NCBI GenBank assembly: GCA_013694845.1
Contig: JACDBQ010000432.1
Coordinates: forward strand, 1-9,532
Source of the DNA: Acidobacteriota bacterium
GTDB taxonomy: Bacteria; Acidobacteriota; Vicinamibacteria; Vicinamibacterales; 2-12-FULL-66-21
Reading direction: 5' to 3'
DNA length: 9,532 bases
The notes beneath the pieces were generated by a model. That model did not search any database and had not been told where the DNA came from. It saw only the letters and a list, made by a program, of their open reading frames with translations. Position numbers and translations under genes: made by a program. Of the stretch, positions 1 to 4,310 are shown piece after piece (position 1 is the first letter of the stretch; every line of letters starts with the position of its first letter).

Positions 1-33
1 AGTGCTGTGCTCTACCGACTGAGCTACCTCGGC
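1..33 (-). tRNA. 5' part of a tRNA gene, cut by the window edge before the anticodon
   Basis: Read on the minus strand, the sequence begins with a 7-nt acceptor half GCCGAGG, then TA (positions 8-9). The D-arm GCTC-AGTCGGTA-GAGC follows with perfect 4-bp complementarity and the conserved GG pair. Then come A26, a 5-nt anticodon-stem half CAGCA, and CT (positions 32-33). The window ends exactly at U33, so the anticodon lies outside it and the identity cannot be read. The GCCGAGG acceptor half is compatible with tRNA-Phe or tRNA-Thr, but that is a guess. The T-arm and 3' end are also outside the window. Confidence 0.9.
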
Positions 34-62
34 ACGGCCTTGCGACTATCGGCAGAACCCCA

Positions 63-92
63 ATCATAACAGCGCCCTTGCATCGCCCACAA
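63..92 (-). promoter_or_regulatory. Probable promoter of the tRNA gene
   Basis: On the minus strand there is a -10 box TATGAT (63-68; 5 of 6 to consensus), preceded after 18 nt by TTGTGG (87-92; 3 of 6 to TTGACA). Transcription would start near position 56, about 23 nt before the mature tRNA 5' end, which is typical for a tRNA operon leader. The rest of the 34-309 gap is GC-rich and shows no convincing gene. The perfect 8-bp palindrome GACGCGTC occurs there twice (146-153 and 228-235), with no known meaning. Confidence 0.5.
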
Positions 93-269
93 GCGGCGCG
101 GACGATGTGTCCAGCCTTCGACGCAGCGCCCAACCGATCCACCGTGACGCGTCGAACCGCCCGTCCGATCCTCATCGCGTCAATCAGACTCGACGACTTC
201 GGTTCATTCGGCACGAAGATCCGCTCGGACGCGTCGGAATCCTCGAGCTCTCGGAACCTTGCTTTTGGC

Positions 270-298
270 TTGTACTTTCCAGAACGCCTTGGTAAACT
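270..298 (+). promoter_or_regulatory. Tentative promoter of the ftsB-like gene
   Basis: TTGTAC (270-275) is followed after 17 nt by TAAACT (293-298). Neither box is a strong match, but the spacing is ideal. A start near position 305 would leave only a few nucleotides before the ATG at 310, and no Shine-Dalgarno is visible there, so the transcript may be close to leaderless. Confidence 0.35.
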
Positions 299-309
299 GT
301 CGCACACAA

Positions 310-645
310 ATGCCGATGAGTGATGACCCGCTGCCCGTGAATCCGCTATGGCGGGTGCGTCGCCGCCAGAGTCCCTGGCTGCGCCGCGCGTTGATCTTTG
401 CGACGGTGTCGGTGCTGGTCAACTCGCTGGTAGGGGAACGCAGTCTGGCGGAAACGGTGCGGGCGAGGCGAGAGTATGCACAGGCGGAGGCCCGATTGCA
501 GGACCTGAGGCGCGACAACGCCTCGCTGCTCGACTATGCGGCGCGACTGGCCCGGGACCCCCGGACGATCGAAGCCGTCGCTCGCGGGGAGCTCGGCTTG
601 ATCCATCCGGGAGAAGTGTTGTTCGTTCTGCAACCGGTTCGGTAG
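310..645 (+). CDS. ftsB: FtsB/DivIC-family cell-division (septum formation initiator) protein
   Basis: The predicted product of 111 residues is a small bitopic membrane protein of the FtsB/DivIC family, which bridges FtsL and FtsQ-type proteins in the divisome. It has a basic cytoplasmic N-terminus (WRVRRRQSPWLRR) and one membrane segment at about residues 27-42. A heptad-like coiled coil follows at about 45-80, rich in A, L, R and E. The family-typical C-terminal block (DPRTIEAVARGELGLIHPGE) then ends in VLFVLQPVR. The frame stays open to a TTG at 259, but the extra 17 residues look non-coding. The ATG at 310, or the one at 316, is the better start. No good ribosome site precedes either. The gene converges on recA with only 16 bp between the stop codons. 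Many bacteria keep ftsB next to eno; here the upstream neighbour is a tRNA. FtsB versus DivIC cannot be separated on sequence alone. Confidence 0.85.
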   Translation: MPMSDDPLPVNPLWRVRRRQSPWLRRALIFATVSVLVNSLVGERSLAETVRARREYAQAEARLQDLRRDNASLLDYAARLARDPRTIEAVARGELGLIHPGEVLFVLQPVR

Positions 646-661
646 GCCCGGCCGTCCTCCG

Positions 662-1696
662 CTACACCGCGGTGGTCTCTTCCTTCAGGAGCCCGAGCTC
701 GAGGCGCACCTTGTGCTCGATCGACTTCGTGATCTCCGGGTTGTCTCTCATGAACTGCTTGACGTTTTCGCGCCCCTGGCCCAGGCGCTCGCCGTTGAAC
801 GCGAACCACGTTCCGCTCTTGTCGACGATCTTCTTGTCGACCGCAAGATCGAGCAGGTCCCCTTCCTTCGAGATCCCCTCGCCATACATCACATCGAACT
901 CGGCTTCGCGGAACGGCGGCGCGACTTTGTTCTTGACCACCTTGACGCGGGTACGGCCGCCGACGACGACGTCGCCGTCTTTGATGGCGCCAATGCGGCG
1001 GATGTCGATCCTGACCGACGAGTAGAACTTCAGCGCGCGACCGCCGGTCGTCGTTTCGGGGTTGCCGAACATGACGCCGATCTTCTCCCGGAGCTGGTTG
1101 ATGAAGATCAGGCAGGTCTTCGATTTCGAGACCACGCCGGTCAGCTTCCGGAGTGCCTGGGACATCAGCCGGGCCTGCAGGCCCATCTGCGCTTCGCCCA
1201 TTTCCCCTTCGATCTCGGCGCGCGGCACGAGCGCCGCAACCGAGTCGACGACCACGACGTCGACGCTGTTGGAACGAACGAGCACTTCCACGATTTCGAG
1301 CGCCTGCTCGCCGTTGTCGGGCTGCGACACCAGCAGGTTGTCGAGGTCGACTCCCAGCTTCTTCGCATAGGTCGCATCGAGGGCATGTTCGGCATCGACG
1401 AACGCCGCCATGCCGCCGAGCTTCTGCGCCTCGGCAATGATCTGTAGGGTCAACGTGGTCTTGCCGGAGGACTCGGGTCCGAAGACCTCGATGACGCGCC
1501 CCCGTGGCACGCCGCCGATCCCCAACGCGTAGTCGAGACTCACGGAGCCGGTGGAAATAGCCGGAACGATGTGGACGGCATCCTTGCCGCCGAGCCGCAT
1601 GATCGAGCCTTTGCCAAACTGCTTTTCGATCTGCCCGACGGCCGCTTCGATGGCCTTCATGCGTTCACGGTCATTGCGATCTTCAACTGGCGGCAT
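662..1696 (-). CDS. recA: Recombinase RecA
   Basis: The product of 344 residues is full-length RecA, the ATP-dependent strand-exchange protein that forms filaments on single-stranded DNA and triggers LexA self-cleavage in the SOS response. The N-terminal helix region (about 9-35, with QIEKQFGKGSIMRLG) is followed by the Walker A motif GPESSGKT (73-80). Further along are the MAAFVDAEHALD segment, a Walker B strand ending VVVVDSVAAL, the L1/L2 DNA-binding loop region and INQLREKIGVMFGNPETTTGG. The C-terminus ends LELGLLKEETTAV, shorter and less acidic than the E. coli tail. The frame remains open 28 codons upstream, but I place the start at MPPVEDRND: AAGGAG lies 4 nt before that ATG, and homologues begin near there. 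The gene is transcribed away from a YdjM-family gene and runs tail-to-tail into ftsB. A separate promoter lies about 210 bp upstream. Confidence 0.98.
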   Translation of the reverse strand: MPPVEDRNDRERMKAIEAAVGQIEKQFGKGSIMRLGGKDAVHIVPAISTGSVSLDYALGIGGVPRGRVIEVFGPESSGKTTLTLQIIAEAQKLGGMAAFVDAEHALDATYAKKLGVDLDNLLVSQPDNGEQALEIVEVLVRSNSVDVVVVDSVAALVPRAEIEGEMGEAQMGLQARLMSQALRKLTGVVSKSKTCLIFINQLREKIGVMFGNPETTTGGRALKFYSSVRIDIRRIGAIKDGDVVVGGRTRVKVVKNKVAPPFREAEFDVMYGEGISKEGDLLDLAVDKKIVDKSGTWFAFNGERLGQGRENVKQFMRDNPEITKSIEHKVRLELGLLKEETTAV

Positions 1697-1901
1697 AACA
1701 CTCCTTAATCGATTGCTCATGGGGCCCCACCCCCATTCGCTCGCGGGCGCCGCTGGCGGCGCTTCCCGCCGGCCGCTCACGCTGGCCGCAGGCGCTTGCT
1801 GTGTCTGGCCTACTATCCGGCACCGTCGTGACAGGGAAGGTCATCCCCACGTCGCTCCTGCGGAGCTTCGTCGAGACAGGCGACGCGCCGGGGTGATGGA
1901 G
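1697..1901 (-). promoter_or_regulatory. Predicted recA 5' leader with GC-rich hairpin block and possible upstream ORF
   Basis: If transcription starts about 7 nt after the -10 box, recA mRNA has a leader of about 205 nt. Positions 1719-1800 form a very GC-rich block with overlapping self-complementary segments. One is a perfect 7-bp-arm inverted repeat GCGCCGC/GCGGCGC (1747-1762). Another pairs ATGGGG (1719-1724) with CCCCAT (1731-1736), and the palindrome GGGGCCCC lies at 1721-1728. The word AGCG recurs five times on the minus strand within it. The block has the look of a REP-like or structured RNA element and sits about 13 nt upstream of the recA Shine-Dalgarno. A 53-codon ORF (ATG at 1844, AGGAG 10 nt before it) reads through the block out of frame and stops at 1683, inside recA. 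No function is proven. Confidence 0.4.
1701..1706 (-). promoter_or_regulatory. Shine-Dalgarno site that fixes the recA start
   Basis: On the minus strand AAGGAG is followed by TGTT and then ATG (1696-1694). It is the only strong ribosome site upstream of recA. It rules in the MPPV start over the in-frame ATG at 1720, which would give the MSNRLRS extension and has only G/C runs in front of it. Confidence 0.85.
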
Positions 1902-1907
1902 CGCTGA

Positions 1908-1937
1908 ATGATAGGTCTGTGCCGTGGCGAAAGTCAA
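1908..1937 (-). promoter_or_regulatory. recA promoter, sigma70-type
   Basis: On the minus strand TTGACT (1932-1937; 5 of 6 to consensus) and TATCAT (1908-1913; 5 of 6) are separated by 18 nt. This is one of the two best promoters in the window. The -35 box overlaps one arm (1926-1936) of a perfect 11-bp inverted repeat. A 5-bp-arm dyad TCTGT-CTTC-ACAGA (1945-1958) lies 7 bp upstream of the -35, where a regulator could act. The dyad resembles half-sites of the enterobacterial LexA box, but its spacer is 4 nt rather than 8, so I do not call it a LexA site. Confidence 0.75.
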
Positions 1938-2010
1938 GTGCAATTCTGTGAAGACAGAGGCGATATGTGACTGTTTCGCAGTGCGTTACGGCTAGTCCAT
2001 GACTTTCGCC
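1926..2010. repeat. Perfect 11-bp inverted repeat between recA and the YdjM gene
   Basis: GGCGAAAGTCA at 1926-1936 is matched by its exact reverse complement TGACTTTCGCC at 2000-2010, 63 bp apart. The left arm contains most of the recA -35 hexamer. Read outward, each strand of the intergenic region carries the same word TGACTTTCGCC pointing at its own gene. Two shorter dyads lie between the arms (1945-1958 and ACTG-TTTCG-CAGT at 1970-1982). This could be a paired operator allowing DNA looping, or a fortuitous repeat. Confidence 0.5.
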
Positions 2011-2086
2011 TCAGGCGGCCAGCGAAGCAGATTCTGCCGTACTCGTCGCAGGCCACGGGCGCAATATTCAGAGGACCCTATCGCTG

Positions 2087-2092
2087 TAAGAT
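2087..2092 (+). promoter_or_regulatory. -10-like box just before the YdjM-family gene
   Basis: TAAGAT (2087-2092) is preceded directly by TG and lies 9 nt before the ATG at 2102. The only -35 candidate is weak: TATTCA at 2065-2070 with a 16-nt spacer. There is no Shine-Dalgarno in the 20 nt before the ATG. If used, this box would give a leaderless mRNA. Confidence 0.3.
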
Positions 2093-2101
2093 CATCCACT
2101 G

Positions 2102-2638
2102 ATGCCGTCACCCGTGGGGCACGCGCTCGCCGGTCTCGCAACCGTTGGCCTCGCCTCCGAGCGACCGGGCTGGCGGATCCTGACCGCCCTCGCGGTCGTG
2201 GGCATGCTCCCCGATGTCGACTTCCTTCTCCCGCTGCAACATCGCGGTCCGTCGCACAGCCTCACCGCGGCCGGTCTGGCGTTCGCCGGGGCGCTGGCAG
2301 TCGTGAGCTGGCGGGAGGAACCCGTTCGGCGCGTTCGGCTGGCCATGATGGTCGGCGCCGCCTACCTGTCGCACTCGGTGCTCGACTGGCTGGGTGAAGA
2401 CACGTGGACGCCGATGGGCATCATGGCCCTGTGGCCGTTCTCGAACGCGTTCTACGTGTCGGGGCTCGACCTGTTCAAAGCCGTGGACCGACGCTACTGG
2501 ATGCCAGGCTTCTGGGGTCGGAACGGTGTGGCTCTTCTTCGCGAGATCGCGATCCTGGCGCCGATCTTGATCCTCAGTATGTATAGAAGCCGCGTCCGCT
2601 TTTTCGACCGAGCTGACCGGCGGCGACCATCCGCTTGA
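2102..2638 (+). CDS. YdjM-family (DUF457) inner-membrane metal-dependent hydrolase
   Basis: The product of 178 residues belongs to the YdjM/DUF457 family of membrane-bound putative metal-dependent hydrolases; its substrate is unknown. The family signature is complete: MPSPVGHALAG at the N-terminus (H7), PDVDFL (D38, D40), HRGPSHSL (H47, H52) and a second HS-x2-D motif (H91, D95) before a tryptophan-rich GEDTWTPMG segment. Hydrophobic stretches at about 26-37, 55-70, 80-90 and 145-158 suggest a multi-pass membrane protein with the polar motifs at the membrane face. The ATG at 2102 is chosen because MPSPxGH is where the family starts, although no ribosome site precedes it. It is divergent from recA. 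E. coli ydjM is LexA-regulated, so SOS control is possible but not shown. The last 65 bp overlap the 3' end of hbd tail-to-tail, and the arginine-rich end (RADRRRPSA) is encoded opposite hbd. Confidence 0.85.
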   Translation: MPSPVGHALAGLATVGLASERPGWRILTALAVVGMLPDVDFLLPLQHRGPSHSLTAAGLAFAGALAVVSWREEPVRRVRLAMMVGAAYLSHSVLDWLGEDTWTPMGIMALWPFSNAFYVSGLDLFKAVDRRYWMPGFWGRNGVALLREIAILAPILILSMYRSRVRFFDRADRRRPSA

Positions 2639-3425
2639 GCAGCGGGCACGGCCGGTACTTCGGATCGCCGAGCCCGTCGTGCAGCACGTTGAGGATCGCG
2701 AGGCAGACGTCCAGACCGATAAAGTCCGCGAGCGTCAGCGGCCCCATCGGATGGTTCATCCCCAGCTTCATGACGCCGTCGATCGCTTCAGGCGTGCCGA
2801 CGCCTTCCATCAGGGTGTAGATCGCCTCGTTGATCATCGGCATCAGGATCCGGTTGGCGATAAAGCCGGGGTAGTCGGCCGCTTCGAGCGCCGTTTTCCC
2901 GAGCCTGGTGCACAGACTGGAGGCGACGGCCATCGACTCGGGGGCGGTGGCCTGGCCGCGGATCAACTCGACGAGGGTCATCAGCGGCACCGGGTTCATG
3001 AAGTGCATGCCCAGCACCTTGTCAGGACGCCGGGTGGCGGCGCCGAGTACCGTGATCGAAATCGACGACGTGTTCGAAGAGAGGATCACGTCTGGCCGCG
3101 TGATCTCATCCAGTCTGGTGAACAGCGTTTTCTTGACCGCGGCGTCCTCGACGATGGCTTCTACGATGAAGTCGACGGGCGCGAGGGCGTCGAGATCGAT
3201 GGCCGTCGCCAGACGTCCGAGCGCGGCCTCACGATCCTCCGCCTTGATCTTGCCCTTCTCGACCAGCTTGCCGAGACTCTTCTCGATCGTGCGGCGGGCC
3301 CGGTCGAGCGCCGGTTCGGCAGCGTCCACGAGGCGCACGTCGAAGCCGGCGTGCGCACACACCTGCGCGATGCCGTTGCCCATCGTCCCGGCGCCGATCA
3401 CACCGACTGTCCGTATCTCAGTCAT
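2574..3425 (-). CDS. hbd: 3-hydroxybutyryl-CoA dehydrogenase
   Basis: The product of 283 residues is a short-form 3-hydroxyacyl-CoA dehydrogenase. It interconverts acetoacetyl-CoA and (S)-3-hydroxybutyryl-CoA with NAD(P)H in the cytoplasm. The N-terminal Rossmann fold has VGVIGAGTMGNG (GxGxxG at 11-16) and an acidic residue at D34 that would favour NAD. The active site is recognisable: SSNTSSISI (S120), GMHFMNPVPLMTLVE (H141, E153) and GFIANRILMPMINEA (N190). The C-terminal helical domain ends in the canonical GRKSGRGFYTY, so the protein is complete at typical family length. The frame extends upstream to 3482, but homology starts at MTEIRTVGVIG, so I use 3425. A -10 box ends 7 nt before this ATG and there is no Shine-Dalgarno. 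The pathway partner thiolase lies on the same strand about 4.9 kb away. The related PaaH or FadB-like role is a less likely alternative. Confidence 0.95.
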   Translation of the reverse strand: MTEIRTVGVIGAGTMGNGIAQVCAHAGFDVRLVDAAEPALDRARRTIEKSLGKLVEKGKIKAEDREAALGRLATAIDLDALAPVDFIVEAIVEDAAVKKTLFTRLDEITRPDVILSSNTSSISITVLGAATRRPDKVLGMHFMNPVPLMTLVELIRGQATAPESMAVASSLCTRLGKTALEAADYPGFIANRILMPMINEAIYTLMEGVGTPEAIDGVMKLGMNHPMGPLTLADFIGLDVCLAILNVLHDGLGDPKYRPCPLLKRMVAAGQLGRKSGRGFYTY

Positions 3426-3432
3426 CGCAACG

Positions 3433-3462
3433 ATTATGGCTTTGTGGCCGGGCCGCGGACAA
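3433..3462 (-). promoter_or_regulatory. hbd promoter predicting a leaderless transcript
   Basis: On the minus strand CATAAT (3433-3438; 5 of 6 to consensus) follows TTGTCC (3457-3462) after 18 nt. Only 7 nt (CGTTGCG) separate the -10 box from the hbd ATG, so the expected transcription start falls at or beside the start codon. No Shine-Dalgarno exists in that interval. Confidence 0.6.
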
Positions 3463-3514
3463 TTTTCCGATACGGTCCACAAATGTCCGGTGCGTGACGG
3501 CGTTTTTGCTTCCG

Positions 3515-3534
3515 GATCCCTGATCCCTGATCCC
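3515..3534. repeat. Short tandem repeat, 7-bp unit GATCCCT, nearly three copies
   Basis: GATCCCT at 3515-3521 and 3522-3528 is followed by GATCCC at 3529-3534, between the divergent hbd and antitoxin genes. It lies upstream of both putative promoters. The meaning is unknown; it could be a slippage-prone microsatellite or part of a dispersed repeat. Confidence 0.8.
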
Positions 3535-3572
3535 GACGTGAGGGCCCGTCGACAACCGGACGGATCGAGGCG

Positions 3573-3600
3573 GTATCAAAATGATGTATCGTATAAAGAT
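3573..3600 (+). promoter_or_regulatory. AT-rich operator/promoter candidate of the toxin-antitoxin pair
   Basis: This AT-rich patch in GC-rich DNA carries GTATC at 3573-3577 and 3586-3590 and GTATA at 3591-3595. It also has a small dyad ATCA-AAA-TGAT (3575-3585) and TATAAA at 3592-3597. Type II antitoxins with ribbon-helix-helix folds usually bind such repeats to repress their own operon. The patch overlaps the first codons of the long version of the antitoxin, so the start codon and the promoter assignment are linked. Confidence 0.3.
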
Positions 3601-3910
3601 GCGGAAGGCTATTTCTCTGACGATGTCCGAAGACAACCTTCTCTGGTTGCGTGGTCAGGCGGCGCAAACGACGCGGGGGAGTGTCAGTGAGGTGCTGGAC
3701 CGGATCGTGGGCGAGGCGCGGACGGCCGGGTGGGCGGACCCGGCGGCGGTGAAATCCATCATCGGGACCGTGGATTTGCCCGACGACGACCCGGATCTCG
3801 CCGAGGCCGACGCCTCTATCCGGTCAATGTTCGCGGCCTCATCGCAACGGCCGATGCTCGTGCGGGAGCGGGCGGTCGCAGCCCGGCCGAGGAAACCGCG
3901 ACGTGGCTGA
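3581..3910 (+). CDS. Ribbon-helix-helix type antitoxin, VapB-like
   Basis: The product is at most 109 residues. The N-terminal part reads as a ribbon-helix-helix DNA-binding fold: a strand RKAISLTMSE, a helix DNLLWLRGQAAQ, the turn TTRGS and a second helix VSEVLDRIVGEARTAG. The C-terminal half is an acidic, probably flexible segment (TVDLPDDDPDLAEADASIRSMF). It is followed by a basic tail ending RPRKPRRG and would wrap and neutralise the toxin. The start at 3581 has a GAGGCGG ribosome site 7 nt before it. An ATG at 3599 (MRKAISLT) would be the minimal RHH start and is an alternative. The gene overlaps the PIN toxin gene by 8 bp, the usual antitoxin-first coupled order. The assignment rests on fold pattern and context rather than on a recognised close homologue. 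Confidence 0.8.
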   Translation: MMYRIKMRKAISLTMSEDNLLWLRGQAAQTTRGSVSEVLDRIVGEARTAGWADPAAVKSIIGTVDLPDDDPDLAEADASIRSMFAASSQRPMLVRERAVAARPRKPRRG

Positions 3911-4310
3911 GACGCCTGCCGCCGTGACCGACACCCACCCTCTGCTGTTTCACGCGGCCGGTGGGGCACGACTCGGCCGGAAAGCGGCGGCCCACTTCGC
4001 CGCCTGCGAGCGCCGTGACGCCCTGCTCTACGTGCCCGCGGCCGTCATCTGGGAGTGCGCATTGCTGGCCCGCGCGGGCAGAGTGAACCTTCGCCGCAGT
4101 GTCCGCAGCTTTTTCGACGATCTGTTCAGTAACCCGGCCTACCAGCCCTACGATCTCAGTGCGGGGCAGGTGTTGACGGCCGAGGAGATGCGGGTGAACC
4201 GCGATCCCTTCGATGCGCTGATCTGCGCCGCCGCCCATGATCTCGAGCTACCGCTTCTTACCCGGGACGCCGAGATCCGATCGTCGGGCCTGTTGCGCGT
4301 GGTCTGGTAG
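3903..4310 (+). CDS. vapC: PIN-domain ribonuclease toxin, VapC family
   Basis: The product of 135 residues is a PIN-domain endoribonuclease, the toxin half of a type II module; VapC toxins typically cut tRNA or rRNA. The Mg2+-binding acidic set is intact: D10 in VTDTHPLLF, E51 in VIWECALLA, D104 in NRDPFDALICAAAH (with D101) and D122 in LLTRD. The pattern suggests an active enzyme rather than a decayed copy. The start is a GTG at 3903 with GAGGA 9 nt before it. A second GTG at 3924 (VTDTHPL) is possible and would begin at the conserved core. It overlaps the antitoxin by 8 bp, so translation is likely coupled. Its last 63 bp overlap the 3' end of the secreted nuclease gene on the other strand. 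Confidence 0.9.
   Translation: MAETPAAVTDTHPLLFHAAGGARLGRKAAAHFAACERRDALLYVPAAVIWECALLARAGRVNLRRSVRSFFDDLFSNPAYQPYDLSAGQVLTAEEMRVNRDPFDALICAAAHDLELPLLTRDAEIRSSGLLRVVW

Noticed and set aside
259..309. TTG start adding 17 residues to the FtsB-like protein
   Set aside because: The added residues overlap a plausible promoter and lack family similarity; ATG at 310 or 316 fits family length.
78..323. 81-codon plus-strand ORF before ftsB
   Set aside because: No ribosome site, low-complexity composition, and overlap with the ftsB start region and the divergent tRNA promoter.
664..673. Palindrome around the recA stop as a bidirectional terminator
   Set aside because: The self-complementary stretch is too short, has no loop and is not followed by a T-run on either strand.
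713..1447. 244-codon plus-strand ORF opposite recA
   Set aside because: recA is unmistakable on the other strand; this frame has no independent support.
1697..1780. 28-residue N-terminal extension of RecA
   Set aside because: Not found in RecA proteins, made of repeat-like sequence, and a strong Shine-Dalgarno supports the start at 1696.
3426..3482. 19-residue N-terminal extension of Hbd
   Set aside because: It would encode the predicted promoter and precedes the usual start of the Rossmann fold.
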